Below are positions 11,931-23,560 of a stretch of DNA of 64,000 nucleotides, in pieces; position 1 is the first letter of the stretch; each line of letters begins with the position of its first letter. The DNA is taken from positions 434,001 through 498,000 of the forward strand of contig JALPQD010000830.1 of the NCBI GenBank assembly GCA_023101885.1, in the 5' to 3' direction. The stretch is from Typhlomys cinereus (taxonomy: Eukaryota; Chordata; Mammalia; Rodentia; Platacanthomyidae). The notes under the pieces were generated by a model. That model saw only the letters and a list, made by a program, of their open reading frames with translations. It had not been told where the DNA came from and did not search any database. The translations under genes were made by a program, and so were the position numbers.

Positions 11931-12240
11931 GGGGGCTGGAGAGGTGGCTCAGGGGTTAAGCCTCTGCCTTGCAGGTGGAAGGTCCTGAGTTCGGATCCTA
12001 GACCCCACGTATAGACACCAGGCAGAAGCAGGGGCAGCCTGCGTTTCTGGTCCTGGTAGGGTGGAGCCTGTGAATCCCGGGACAGAGTAAACAAAGAGGA
12101 GGTGGAGGCGGTCCATGGTGGTTCCCGAATTCGCCCATGGTTACACACACACACAGGCGCACACACACACATACACACAGGGCCACACATGCACACACGC
12201 ACAATTGAATAAATAAAAAAATATTTAAAAAATTAAAAAT
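11931..12240 (+). mobile_element. B2-superfamily SINE, young subfamily
   Basis: Complete copy. It has the head 'ggggctggagaggtggctcagg' with A box, the B-box equivalent 'gagttcggatcc', a body rich in CpG (gcggtccatggtgg), a (CA)n tail and an A-rich end 'aattgaataaataaaaaaat'. It is close in sequence to the copies at 17165, 37772 and 57799 and, in reverse, 28345, 39085 and 61480. 'aaataaaat' on both sides is a probable target duplication. Confidence 0.92.
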
Positions 12241-12249
12241 AAATAAAAT

Positions 12250-12930
12250 TTACCTTGGAAAAGAAAACTCTTTGACACTGCATGGACCTAATCTCTGGAC
12301 CTTCCGCTCTTTCTTTCTGTGATGACCCTTGATAATTGTGCTGTAGGGGTAGCCAGTAATGTAGATGTCTTGCCTAGGGCTGAGCCCTTCACAGTCCCAT
12401 GCTTTGTTTTTTGTTTGTTTGTTTGTGTTTTTTTTTTTGATAGATTGGCCAGTTGTGCTTCTCTGTACATTCACAACAATTCTCGTCAATATGAATTCTG
12501 TTGTAATGACTAAGATTTGTCTTGCAGAAGAGCACGGTCCACATGCTTTACATTGAACAAGGTTTCTCACTTGTATGAGTCTGCTGTTGTCGAATGTGGC
12601 TTGTCTTCCATGAGAAAGCGTTCCTACATGGTGCACATTCATAAAGCTTCTTGTCCGTGTGGATCCTCTGATGTACACCGAGCTCTGGCTTGTAATCGAA
12701 ACTTTCCTTGAATTCTGAACATTCATAGAACTTCACACTTTTATGGACTGCCTGATTTTGAATGGGGACTGCCATGTGGGAGAAAGCTCTCCCACACTCT
12801 GTATATTGATAGGGCCTCGCACCTGTGTGAATTTTCTGATGTAGAATGAATACTGATTTGTAATAGAAAGGTTTCCCACATTATCCACGTTCATAACACT
12901 ATTCACCTGTATGACCTTTTTTTGCTTCAT
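12250..12930 (-). pseudogene. Pseudogene D: degenerate C2H2 finger array (distal part)
   Basis: On the minus strand several finger remnants with TGEKP-like linkers are readable (for example LGVHQRIHTDKKLYEC and KTSHIRQQQTHTSEKP), but Cys and His ligands are missing and stops and shifts interrupt them. A (GTTT)n/poly(T) stretch at 12405-12440 interrupts the array. Together with 13390-13560 and the KRAB exon at 15372 it forms a dead KRAB-ZNF gene running right to left. Confidence 0.82.
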
Positions 12931-13345
12931 TTTTAAAAAGCATTTTATTTTTTTACTTTTACAAGCATATTGATTATTTATCCCTACTTCCCTCTAACCC
13001 ACTCCCTCCCATTTCTTTCCTTTCCCTTCATCAATCCATTCCACTCCCTTCCGCCCTCCCGCCTGGCTGTTTCTATGGAGCCCAGATTCCCTCTGGCTTG
13101 CCTACTCTTGTGAGGGTTCAGACCTCTTGCAGCATAAAAAGTTGCCTCTCTTCAGGCCATCCCACTGATAAGGGCATTTCCCTTCACTCATTCAGTCCAT
13201 GCAAGGCAGGACTGCTGTGTCCAGTAACTCAGTCAGTGAGACTTGTCCTTCCTAGACCTACATAAAACCGACATACCAACATGCCCCCATAGACCTATTA
13301 AGTTTGTATGAGCGGAGATAATAAAAAATGTTAAAAAAAAAAAAA
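12931..13345 (-). mobile_element. L1 3'-UTR fragments inserted in pseudogene D
   Basis: The left part (about 12935-13275) is an older L1 3' end in minus orientation; 'ttttacaagcatattgatta' and the C/T-rich 'cctccc' blocks resemble those at 38440-38700. It is followed by a short plus-strand L1 tail ('cctattaagtttgtatgagc', 13282-13345) with a 14-A run. Either there were two insertions or one with an internal inversion (twin priming). Confidence 0.7.
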
Positions 13346-13389
13346 AGAGAGAGAGAGATAAGAACACACAATGGAAACCTCGGGGACTA

Positions 13390-13560
<171 letters not shown>

Positions 13561-13564
13561 TGTT

Positions 13565-14330
13565 TACTGACATAATACAAATGCATAATTCGAATATTTG
13601 TTATGTATATGAGATAGTCCCTTCAGGGTGTGCTGTGACACACAGGTATCTTCCTGTGTACTTTTCCATCATAAGACTTTGTACCTTGATAGATGTTTTG
13701 TTGCACCTTAAGGTCTTGGGATGAAAGAATTTGTTATAGTTTGTATCATGGGCATCATCCTAGCCTGTGATTCCCTGATGCTTTTGAGATTTAATGAAAT
13801 ATTCTTACAGTCATATTTACATTTTGTTCTTTGTGTATTCTGTCATTTACTGAGTCTAGAATTCTTTTACATTGAGTCATTAGCTTCCTTACCCAAGCTA
13901 TCTCTTCACCTACAAGTATAAGTGTCAACAAAATAACAGATTTCTAGTATTTACTGAAAGTAAAGAGACCACTTGCATGTGATACTTCGTGTGTCCGTGG
14001 TATTGTCCTCATTTACAATACCCTCGAATGAGTACATTGAAAATATTTCTCAGCTGTTACAAGAACTAGATGTTCAAAATAACAAAAGAATATATCACTT
14101 ACACTACAATTATCAAGCTCGCCCACATTGTGTGAGACCAACTATTGAAAATAGAATACTAAGGTATAGGGTAAGAAATTCTGTGGGTTTTGTATATGTC
14201 TGTTCATTTGTGTATATGTATGTATGTGGGTGTGCATGTTCATTTGTGCCCATACTCCTGGAAAACAGCTTAGCATGTGTCTTCCTCAATTGAAAACCTA
14301 AGTTTATTCAGGGTCTCTCATTAAACCTAT
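13565..14330. other. Probable intron of pseudogene D, no feature recognised
   Basis: A/T-rich sequence between the finger remnants and the next SINE. I looked for a counterpart of the 110-nt linker exon on the minus strand and did not find one. Confidence 0.4.
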
Positions 14331-14334
14331 ATGT

Positions 14335-14700
14335 GCAGATTCAGATAGCTGGCTGGCTGGTAAGCCTCAAAGCCTCCCATCTCCATCTCCTAGCTCTGCG
14401 ATTGTGCTTTCCAGGCAGATCTTAACCCCTGAGCCATCTTGCCAGCCCTGCGTCTTTCTTTTTAAGATTTATTTATTTACTTACTTATTTATTGTCTGTC
14501 TGCGTGTGTGTATCAGAGTGCCATAAATGGTCAATAGTTATTCTTACCTGGATCCAGGTGGAAATGGTGGTGTCCTGTACTTCCAGGTCTAGAAGGAGGA
14601 GCCTGGGAAATCCTAGAACAAAGGCAAAGGAGATAGAAGCAATCCAGGATGAAGTCACCTTTGCTCTTCCATAGGGACACACATAAAATAAAATACTAAA
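14335..14700. mobile_element. Two broken B2-superfamily SINEs, one a tail/body inversion
   Basis: 14335-14452 is the head part of a reverse copy (complement 'cttaacccctgagccatcttgccagccc'). At 14462-14700 a reverse tail ('agatttatttatttacttac' with TGTG and 'tatcagagtgcc') is joined directly to a forward body ('ggatccaggtggaaatggtgg' to 'acacacataaaataaaatac'). This is a rearranged retroposon. Confidence 0.7.
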
Positions 14701-14960
14701 AAAAAGTCATTTCTAACTTAGCCTAAAATAAATGAATTATTCCTTAATAATTCCTGTTAGGATTTTCTTAACATAAAACTGCATATCTTTTTGTCCTTTC
14801 TTCCTGGAAACATTCTTGTAGTTTTGTATCACTATGATATATTGCATCCTTATATCATTTTTCTCTCAACAAACAGATACCCTTAAACAGGATGGGTACA
14901 GGCAGCAAGCAAGATGGTTCAGCAAATAAACTCACCTATGTTAAAAAAATCCAACAAAAT

Positions 14961-15201
14961 GGGGCTGGACAAATGGCTCAAGGGTTAAGCCTTTGCCTCG
15001 AAACCAAAAGGACCTGAGTTTGGATCCCCAGACTCCATGTAAAAACGCTGGGCAGAAATGGTGGTGGCCTGCATTTCCAGCTTTGGAAGGTGAAGCCTGG
15101 GAAAATCCAGAGCAAAGCAATAAAAGAGGTAGAGTGATCTAGGATGATTCCTGAAGTCACCACTGGACCTCCACAGTCACATACAATGCCCTCTTCTACA
15201 C

Positions 15202-15259
<58 letters not shown>

Positions 15260-15285
15260 GAGTAAATAAAATATTTTTAAAAATT
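14961..15285 (+). mobile_element. B2-superfamily SINE with long (CA)n tail
   Basis: The head 'ggggctggacaaatggctca' is followed by a body ('gggcagaaatggtggtggcc') and a (CA) run at 15206-15252, ending 'agtaaataaaatattttt'. Confidence 0.88.
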
Positions 15286-15371
15286 TTATACTGAAGTGAG
15301 CAATAGTTCCTGTACTTATCAACCAGGAAGGAACTAATTGATATTGGGAGTTACAGGACACTTAGACTCAC

Positions 15372-15497
15372 CCAAGAACACCAGGCTGCTGTAGTTCTCC
15401 AGCACCACGTCTCTGTAGAGGGTCCTCTGAGCTGCAGTCAGCACTTACCACTCCTGCTGGGTGAAGTCCAGGCTGTGTCCTCAAAAGATACCAGATC
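15372..15497 (-). pseudogene. Pseudogene D: KRAB-A exon with 1-nt deletion
   Basis: The minus strand reads a KRAB-A exon between an acceptor (ccttacag) and a normal GTGAGT donor. It is 126 nt, one base short of the 127-nt KRAB-A exon of gene B. The missing base falls in the region corresponding to DVAVDF and shifts the frame. A further change turns the codons after EW into TAA. The downstream part encoding the TLYRDVVLENYSSLVFL-type helix is clear in another frame. With the finger remnants at 12250-13560 it defines a dead minus-strand KRAB-ZNF gene. Confidence 0.88.
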
Positions 15498-15734
15498 CTG
15501 TAAGGATAGATTTTACTTCAACAAAAAAACCTCAGCCTTGGAAAAAGAAAATGGAAGTTCACCATTTTATGCATATGTGCACCTTTCAAAAGGCACAGCT
15601 TGATTTGTAGTCTACAGCATGGAAAAAATGTAATCGATACAAATATCTTACACATGTAAATGTAGTGGTTCAAGAAAATATAACCAAATGCTTTCCAAAG
15701 GGCCAGTGAGATGGTTCAGTGAGTTCAAGACGTC

Positions 15735-15825
15735 TGCCGAATAAATTTCCCTTTCTCCCTAAGTTGATTGACTTGAGTGGTGTCTCAGCAGCAACAGACA
15801 AGAGTAACTAGTGCATGCATCTCTC
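15735..15825 (+). mobile_element. MaLR-like LTR 3' fragment
   Basis: 'ccgaataaatttccctttct' followed by 'cagcagcaacagacaagagtaact' resembles the 3' end of the LTR-like repeat at 24411-24790, with poly(A) signal and the terminal 'caatag.aaagagtaac'. Only the 3' ~90 bp remain. Confidence 0.5.
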
Positions 15826-16156
15826 TCTTATTCTGGGCACTCTGTCCCCAAACTAAGAGGGAGACACATGCTTAAGGTCTGTAGTGTCACTATGGATATG
15901 AATAAAGATAAATAAATGTCTCACATCACTGAGTAACCATGAAATCATCTACCAGAAGCCTAAGTCCAGTAACAGTTTTTGTCAATATTTTCTTCATACA
16001 TTCCTAATGCATTTAGGCCTTTGGTCATTTTTATTCCTGCACAAAATAACACCACCCTGTTTAAGGACATGTATTATGTTGAATTCTTGGTGATGAGAAA
16101 TGACAAAATCTTAAGCTATGCTCTAAGCATGATGAATGTGTATGAATTGGATTTGG

Positions 16157-16860
16157 GCTAGCAAGATGAATCAGTGGGTTAAAGATTACCCTCAAGACTG
16201 AAGATCTGAGTTCAGTCTCTTTAAACCACATGAAGGCAGGAGAACACTTAGTCCCACAAGCTGTTCTCTGACATCCACTTGTACTTTACATTTGCCACAT
16301 GTGCATACACACAAAGAAAGACACACATATACACGTGCAGAGAAAATAAATATAGATAGACATGCTAAAAGAAGAAATGGCTTTTGTGAAAAATAATTTC
16401 CTAAAGTAAATAATGTCTGATCTTATATGAGCATTGTAAAATTGACTTAATATACCATAGTTAACTTGAAATATTACAATCTGAAAAAAATCTGTCATCG
16501 CAATGAAGAAATTTCATTTATTCTTATAAGAAAGGGAAGACAATCCTGATTATATGTAAATTAAGAAGTATTAATGAAATTTTTGTAGGAAAGCTAAACA
16601 GAAGCTTTGGCAAAAAAAAAATTTAGTTTTTAATCACATGCAACTAAACATATCTGAATACACTCTAAAGGATGGAGTTCAACAGCCACAACCTCTGCAA
16701 AGCATGAAGATCTGAGTTCAATCCCTGGAACCCACATAGAGGAAAAAGAGAACTGAATCCCACAAGTTGCCCTCTGACCTCCACTTATGTCTACACACCA
16801 CACACACACACACACACACACACACAAAGACACATGCATACAGAAAATAAATATTAAAAA
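16157..16860 (+). mobile_element. Two diverged B2-like SINEs
   Basis: At 16157-16350 'gggctagcaagatgaatcag' leads through 'gatctgagttcagtctc' to a CA-rich tail. At 16675-16855 a second copy reads 'gatctgagttcaatccctgg', then 'cctctgacctccactta' and a (CA)n tail. Both are closer to the classical rodent B2 pattern and older than the CpG-rich copies elsewhere. Confidence 0.75.
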
Positions 16861-17164
16861 TAAACTTTCATGAAAAATAAATGTACTTATGATAAAATAA
16901 TTTCTTAAAGTAAATACTACCTAATCATATATGAACATGGTCATATTGACTCAATATATCACTTGTAACTTCCAAATTCAATATATCATGTAGTTTTCAA
17001 ATTCTATCATTCCAATGAAGAAATTTCACTTATCCTTACAACCTCCATGTATGCTTATTCATTGAGAAGAATTGTTGAATTAATTCTAGGAAATCTGAAT
17101 GGAAGTTTTTAGCGAAAGCAAGTTTCCAACCTTTAATCACATGCATTGAAATGTACCTGAATAC

Positions 17165-17442
17165 GGGGCTGGAGAGGTGGTTCAGGGGTTAAGCCTCTGC
17201 CTTGCAGGTGGAAGGTCCTGAGTTCGGATCCTAGACCCGACGTATGGATGCAGGGCGGAAGTGGGGGTGGCCTGCGTTTCTGGTCCTGGTAGGGAGGAGC
17301 CTGTGAATCCCGGTGAAGAGTAACAAGGAGGAGGTGAAGGCAGTCCATGGTGGTTCCCGAATTGGCCCGTGGTTCTACACACACATACATACACACACGC
17401 GCACGTGCATACACGCACAATTGAATAATAATAATAAAAAAG
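17165..17442 (+). mobile_element. B2-superfamily SINE, young subfamily
   Basis: Complete copy from 'ggggctggagaggtggttca' to 'caattgaataataataat'. 'aaatgtacctgaatac' lies on both sides (17148-17163 and 17442-17457), a clear target-site duplication. Confidence 0.93.
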
Positions 17443-17964
17443 AAATGTACCTGAATACACACTATGACATCGGTTCAGCAGTGACAGAGCACGCCAACAG
17501 TCTACATGATGGGAGGAAAAGGTTTATTCCTACATTTAGAGGTGAGGTCTCTACATCATTCCAATGAAACCCATTGTCATTCTAGCACTAGCAGGTGTCA
17601 TATTGGAATCAACCAACCCATAGTCAAAAGCAGTGTGGAGAACAGAAGAAATAAACAACATCAATGAAGAACATAGATGAATTAAATCTACACAACAGTG
17701 AAGTAGTATCTCATAGAATATTCCTGACTTTGAGTCAAATGGCTTGCCCACAGAATTCGTTCAAGTCTACAGGATAATCCAAACTGTGACAGATGAGGAA
17801 ACTTGGAGAAATTCCGTGGGAAAAAAGTGCAACTCTGGAATGTGGCAGTCAGTAGGTGCTTTGGGGGACACAAGTTTCCCATTGTTTAAAAGAAGGTAAT
17901 CCCTCTGAGACATCCATTGTTTGGCAGTTTCATCACATGCACACATAAAATGTGCTTTCTTTTA

Positions 17965-18242
17965 AGAGTGTGTGTGTGTATGTGTGTGTGTGTGTGTGTG
18001 TGTTCTGGAGAGAGTACTGTATGTCTCTGTGAAGGTCCAAAGGCAACTTCTGGAATCATCCTGGATTGCTTGTATTTCTTTTTTGCTTCCCTCTGGGATT
18101 TCCCAGCTTCTGCCTTCCAAAGCCAGAAGTGCAGGCTGCCGCCATTTCCATCTTTGTTTTTCACGTGGAATCTGGGATCCAAACTCAGGTCCTTCTGTTT
18201 GTAAGGCAGAGTCTTAACCCCTGAACCATTTTCCCAACCCAG
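17965..18242 (-). mobile_element. B2-superfamily SINE
   Basis: Reverse copy: (TG)n tail at 17969-18002, body with 'aggtccaaaggcaacttctgg', head complement 'cttaacccctgaaccattttcccaaccc'. Confidence 0.86.
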
Positions 18243-18244
18243 AG

Positions 18245-18830
18245 TTTACTTTTGTAAAGATAGATTTCACAGCCTGCCAGGCACATAGGAAAAATGGTCC
18301 ATCCTATTGTTCCTCCATGCTAGAAATATGCACCCATGTCACTGGTCTGACTATTGTAGGCAATTGCAGTATTATGTATGTATGTAAACATGAAAACAGA
18401 AAACCACAGGAAGTTTATTGTCTAAGAGATTTGTAACATTGCACCTGAATAGGGTCTTTCTTAGAAATGAAGCTTGCAAGACTGCAAGTTGCTCTGGTTA
18501 TCACTGAGTGCTCAATGAATGTGAGAGCCTTGAATATTCTTGCATACTATTGTGGTTGTTGCAAACACTATATATACCTCAGCTACACTAAAGTGGTTCA
18601 TTTTTCTTGTGCTTTTTGTGATCCCACTCAGGGCATTGTACGCGTTCAGTAAATGCTCTACTGAGGTATAAGCCCAGTGGGCTTTATTTTGTAAATCTTT
18701 GTCTTTCAGTAATAAATCAACCTCAGTTCAGTGCGCTATTTTTATACCATTTGCATGGATTTTTTTTTTCTGCCCAGGGTTTTGTGGATGTCCAACAAGG
18801 GCTGAACCAGAACTAGAACTTGAACACTTT
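18245..18830. other. Intergenic stretch, no gene recognised
   Basis: About 590 nt without coding signal. A short segment near 18605-18680 ('ctcagggcattgtacgcg', 'tactgaggtataagccca') could be an old SINE remnant, but I cannot name it. Confidence 0.35.
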
Positions 18831-18834
18831 TTTT

Positions 18835-18883
18835 AAAAAAAAATTTTTTTACTTATTCGTGTATGTGTGCGTGCGTACATGCA

Positions 18884-18933
<50 letters not shown>

Positions 18934-19161
18934 AGGGGGCACTGTGTGTCTCTGTGGAGGACCAAGGCTGACTCCGGGAATCATCCTGGATTGCTTCTAC
19001 TTCCTTTTTGGTTTGCTCTGGGATTTCCCAGGCTCCACCCACCAGGGCCAGAAGTACAACCGACCATTTCCACCTGCCACTTTCTACAAGGGACCTGGAA
19101 TCCAAACTCAGGACCTTCCACTTTCGAGGCAGAGTCTTAATCCCTGGCCCTCTCCAGCCCC
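18835..19161 (-). mobile_element. B2-superfamily SINE with target-site duplication
   Basis: Reverse copy with a (TG)n tail of about 50 nt. The flanks 'aacactttttt' at 18823-18833 and 19162-19172 are a direct duplication. Confidence 0.9.
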
Positions 19162-19810
19162 AACACTTTTTTAAAAACAGATTGCTCCATTGTAAAACCC
19201 CTGATTAAAATATAAGCCAAGATCCATATTTGTTTTTTATGCTGTCATGTGAGACACACAAACAGTTCTAACACCATAACGTTATTTGATGTGACATAAA
19301 GGAAAAAACAAGCTTACATTCTATTGCTATACACAAAGGTATTTTGATATTCCTATAGTGTAAGCTCTTTATTTTAGTAACAGAAAAATGAAATATGCAA
19401 CACTCCACAAATTTGCATGCCATCCTTGTGCATGGTTTGTGGTACTCTTCCCATTGCCAGTCCCACTTTGCTACCATGTGTACAGATAGGGGACTCTGTG
19501 GAGACTCAAGAACACACTTTTCTAATGGTTTTTCCCAATGTTTTACCCTAAAGGTGAAGAGTATCACCATGCTGCGTCCCACCACACTTTAGTCAACAAC
19601 AATGCACATATATATCGATGACTGCCCAAGATTATTGGGCGCCAGAAAAAATCTCTACTGTTCAGTCATGTTGTATGACATTGCAATGTCATAGTGCAAA
19701 GTGGTGTGTGTTCATTAAGTCAAAACCATGCTGCTCATTTCACAAAATCATAGCACGTGGAGCTGGGTGTAGTGTGCATTAGCTGCTCCACAGTAATACA
19801 TGACTGTGAG

Positions 19811-19928
19811 TCAGGCCTGATTAGCACATGTCTATAATCCTAGAACTCAGAAGGGAGAGACAGGTAGATCATGAGTTCAAGACAGGCCTGGCCTGCTTAA
19901 TAAGATCTTGTCTCAGTACAAAAAAAAA
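19811..19928 (+). mobile_element. B1-like SINE (diverged)
   Basis: The pattern 'tataatcctagaactcagaa ... gagttcaagacaggcctggcc ... gatcttgtctcagtac' plus an A tail is the 7SL-derived B1 layout (internal promoter B box 'gagttcaag'). Presence of B1 supports a rodent. Confidence 0.75.
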
Positions 19929-20190
19929 TGTCACGTTATGTATTTAATATCCTGCTCTTTTGACAAGTTGTTACAATTTCTGCAATGTGTGTACATACCT
20001 GTAATCCTAGCACTCAGAAAGCAGAAATAGGAGTTCAGATTCCAACAAGACACATAGAATTTGGACACAGTAATGCAAGGCACAGTCCCAGTGTTTGTAC
20101 AGAGAGATGGTAGAATCCTTGGTAACTCAGGAACCAGCAAGACTAGCATATGTGGCAGGGAACACACACACATGCACCCCAAGCACACAC

Positions 20191-21292
20191 GAAAGAAAGA
20201 GAGAGAGAGAGAAAAGAAAGAAGGAAAGAGAGAAAGAAAGAAAGAGAGAGAGAGAGAGAAAGAGGAAAAGAGAGAGAGGGGGAAAGAAAGAGCAAGGGAG
20301 GGGGAGAGGGAGGAAGGAGGAGGGAGGGAGGAAGGAAGGAAGGAAGGAAAGGAAGGAAGAGAAAGGAAGAAGAAAGACGGAAGGAAGGAGGAAGGAAAAG
20401 GAGGAAGGAAAGGAAAGGAGGGAAGGAAAGGAAAGGAAAAAAAGGGGAAAAAGAAAGGAAAGGAAACAGGAAAGGAACGGAAGGAAGGAAAAAGGAAAGG
20501 AAGGAAGGAAAGGAAGGAAACGGAAAGGGAGGAAGGAAAGGAAGAAAGGAAAGAGAAGGAAGAAAGAAGGATGAAAGAAGGAAAGGAAGGAAAGGAGGAA
20601 AGGGGAAGAAAAAGAGAATGGAAGGAGGAGGAAAGGAAAAGGAAGAAAGGAAAGGAAAGGAAGGAAAAGGAAGGGGAAGGAAGGAAAGGAAGGAAATGAA
20701 GGAAGGAAAGGAAGGAAGGAAAAAGGGGAAGGAAGGAAGGAAGGAGAAAGGAAAGAACGGAAGGAAGGAAGGAAAGGAAGGAAAGGAAAGGAAGGAAGGA
20801 AGGAAAGGAAACGGAAGGAAAGGAAAGGGAGGAAAAGGAGGGAAGGGAAAGGGAGGGGAAGGAGGAAAGGAAGGAACGGAAGGGAAGAAAGAAGGAAGGA
20901 AGGAAGGAGGAATAGGAAGGAAGGAAAGGAAGGAAGGAAGGAAGGAAGGAAGGAAGGAAGGAAGGAAAGGAAAGGAAGGAAGGAAGAAGGAAAGAAGGAG
21001 GAGAAGAAAGAACGGAAGGAAAGAGGAAGGAGGAAGGAAGGAAGGAAGGAAGGAAGAAGGAAGGAAGGAATGGAAGTAAGGAGGAAAGAAAGGAAAGGAA
21101 AGGACAGGAAAGGAAGGAAAAGAAAAGAAAGGAAGGAAGGAAAACGAAAGGAAGGAAAGGAAGGAAAGGAAGGAAGGAAAGGAAAGGAAGGAAAGAAAGA
21201 AAGGAAAAGAAGAAAGGAAAGGAAGGAAGGAAGGAAGGAAGGAAGGAAGGAAGGAAGAAGGAAGGAAGGAAGGAAGGAAAGGAAGGAGGAAG
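20191..21292 (+). repeat. 1.1-kb polypurine microsatellite, (GGAA)n / (GAAA)n / (GA)n
   Basis: The plus strand is almost only A and G for about 1100 nt. It opens with GAAA/GA repeats and then settles into GGAA/AAGG units with rare interruptions (for example 'aacgg', 'aatgg', 'gacag'). The long Ser/Phe/Pro-rich and Lys/Glu/Arg-rich open frames on both strands are artefacts of the absence of stops in this repeat, not genes. Confidence 0.97.
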
Positions 21293-21294
21293 AA

Positions 21295-22243
21295 TCCCTC
21301 CTCCATCTCCCAAGGAGATTCTCCCCATCCTTTTAAGTACATCACCCACCGAGTGTAACAGGGGATGCTGGGGGGGAGGGGAATATGGCTCATCCGATGG
21401 GGCATTTGCTCAGAAACCTGATGACTAGAGTTGAGGGGGTATGATCTCACCAGAAGGGGAGGGCATGTAGTCTGGCAGATAAAAAGTAACCATTTTGCAA
21501 ATGGTGACTGACCCCTCCTCATGAGGTTTCCTACTTTTATTACATCTACCTTTGAATGTGCTCTTATTAATAAGACTCCGTTTAACAGCTTTTTGTCTCT
21601 GGCCAGGGGGGTGACATACAGTGCCCAGCAGGATGGAGTGAGGGCATTGCAGGGCAGCAAAACTGGAAAAGAAAATCAACAAACCACAATCCGAACTTCA
21701 AAGACTCTATATCAACCACCTAGAACTAGGCCAGCCTAATCTCTCCCCATCTTGAAGCTCAGGGAAATTTGCGGAAGAGGGGGCGGTAAGATTGTAAGAG
21801 CAAAAGGATGGGAGGAGGAATGATTTGCAAGATACTCCACACAAGTTAGGGCCGAAGCAATCATAATTGGACTTTACATGCCCGGCACAATGTCCAACAC
21901 ACTATTGACCTCACAAAGTCTAGCATTTGCTAAAGGCACCAAAATCCTTGGAGGCAAGGGATTGACAGCCACAGTAGTGTTCCTATGCTTAAGGGGAACA
22001 CAGGAAAGGGTTCAGGGAAATGCCACTGGGTCCTTGTACGTCATCGGAGAGGGAGGCCAGAGGATGCACAATAAAGGACTCTCTGGGAATTGGGGCGGGA
22101 GGCACTGGGGGATGGGGAGGGAGGGGTGAGGGGAGGGGGAGCAGAAGGGTGGGGGGAGGAGGAGGGAGGGAGGGAACTGGTGTACCTATTAAGTTTGTAT
22201 GAGCGGAAATAATAATAATAAATGTATATTAAAAAAAAAAACC
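21295..22243 (+). mobile_element. LINE-1 3' UTR, plus orientation
   Basis: A roughly 0.95-kb 3' UTR, collinear with the complement of 340-1340. It includes the block 'cttgaagctcagggaaattt', the G-run region at 22080-22180, the terminal 'cctattaagtttgtatgagc' and an A tail at 22232-22243. No ORF2 sequence remains, and the left side abuts the polypurine tract. Confidence 0.9.
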
Positions 22244-22500
22244 CTGAAGAGAACTGACTTTTGAAAGTTATCTTCTGATCTCCACCTGTGTGTGCGTCAT
22301 GACATGCATTCTCTGTCTCTCTCTCTGTGAGAGAAATTATTAATTTTTGTGGTTAATTTTTCTAATAATTTTTAAATGTTTTTCCTAGTTTTACATGAAT
22401 ACTTACTTATCCCTGCCTCCCTCCCTCCCCCACCTTCCCATCCCCCTCCCCTCCAGAGAGAGATGATTAGCATGTACCTGGGCATTTGCCATTCCATAGG
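22244..22500. mobile_element. Retroposon debris (SINE tail plus possible L1 3' fragment)
   Basis: 'gttatcttctgatctccacctgtg' (22268-22291) looks like the 3' part of a B2-type SINE. 22370-22480, with 'agttttacatgaatacttac' and a C/T-rich block, resembles the older L1 3' ends at 38440 and 12950 in minus orientation. Both are short and diverged. Confidence 0.4.
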
Positions 22501-22889
22501 CAATATGGCAGTGGCAACACCACTGAAGAAAACAAATAAAAATGAAAATGAATGAGTGAATGAATGGAGTAGGACACATCTCACCGATGGGTTTTAAGCT
22601 TTTGACATAATTATTGATGCTCATACGCTTGGTCAGAGAGCTATCCACTTTAGGTTGGGTTTGTTGACTGGCATGGTTTCATCTTTAAAATAAATTGTGT
22701 TTACTTACGAAGGGAGAGGAAGGGGGAAAGAGGAGGGAGGGCAGGGGGAGGAACTCAGAACCCCAGCTTTGCAGGATAATGCCTGTATCCGCGAGTGAAT
22801 GTCGCACCCTCGATAGTACTTCTCACACGGTTTTATTTTTCCTTCCTAAATCACAACAGTGCAGAAACTGTCCTTGGGGCCCACATGTC

Positions 22890-23560
22890 ACTCAAGGTCT
22901 GAGGGGCGGAACTTGAAGGGCAGTCCCCTTGCGGGGGACGGACGTGAGGAGCGTCCAATCAGATTCGCGGCCAGAGAGGAGGGGGCGGGCCAGGAGGCTG
23001 CCAGCCACGTTGACAAGTGTCTTTTCACGTCCAGGGGGGGGTCTCCGCCGCAGGTTCGCGCGCGAAGCAGCTCCGCGGGGCCGCGGGGGGGCGCGGTGGG
23101 GTCCCGGGGGATGTCGCGGCCGCTGTGCGCTCCGGGCTGTCCGTGCCGGGGGACTCGAACCCCGGCTCTGTTCTGAGCGCGCGGCGGCGCCGAGCCGGGG
23201 AGGGACACGGAGCCGCACACAGGAGTCGGGGGGCCGGCGGGGTGCGGGGGGAGGGGGCGCTTGCGGAGCAGGTTCCGCGGGGGGGCGGCTGCCGCGGGCT
23301 CTCGGAATTCCGCTTGTCCACGCTTTGACCGAAGGCGATTTTTGTGCGCCTTGGAGGACGGTCCCCACCTACCAACTGCAGCCCCCCCACCACCCTCCCA
23401 CCCCGGCCACCGTGCCCCAAGCCTGGGCGAGGCGATCACGTAGCAGAAGGTTCCCAGCCCGCGTTGCCCGCAGGTTCGTGTCGTCGGGTGTCGGGGTGAA
23501 TCTGCCATCTTTCCGATCGCTGTGACTGTGTCTCTATCTCCAAGTGGGGAACAGCGGCCG
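22890..23560 (+). promoter_or_regulatory. CpG island, candidate promoter and first exon of gene B
   Basis: About 670 nt of very CpG-dense, G+C-rich sequence stands out from an A/T-rich background. It contains a CCAAT box (CCAATCAG, 22955), a GC box (GGGCGGG, 22983) and no TATA box, the usual layout of a mammalian CpG-island promoter. Orientation is inferred: the next gene parts on the plus strand are the KRAB-A exon at 30819 and the ZNF exons at 47109 and 48080, and KRAB-ZNF genes usually start in a CpG-island non-coding exon. A minus-strand transcript towards pseudogene D cannot be excluded, and the island could serve both. The open frames inside it are by-products of high G+C. Confidence 0.75.

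Noticed and set aside
11639..12204. Cys/Val-rich short frames such as MCVCVCV... here and at many other places
   Set aside because: Translations of SINE (TG)n tails and SINE bodies, not proteins.
20191..21292. CRISPR-like or satellite array
   Set aside because: Units are 4-5 nt simple repeats without unique spacers.
19931..21660. Very long open frames on both strands (309-505 aa), Ser/Phe/Pro-rich or Lys/Glu/Arg/Gly-rich
   Set aside because: They are produced by the stop-free GGAA polypurine repeat; composition is purely that of the microsatellite.
22888..23525. Several 100-200 aa frames in the CpG island
   Set aside because: High G+C removes stop codons by chance; frames overlap on both strands and show no domain. 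The region is better read as a promoter.
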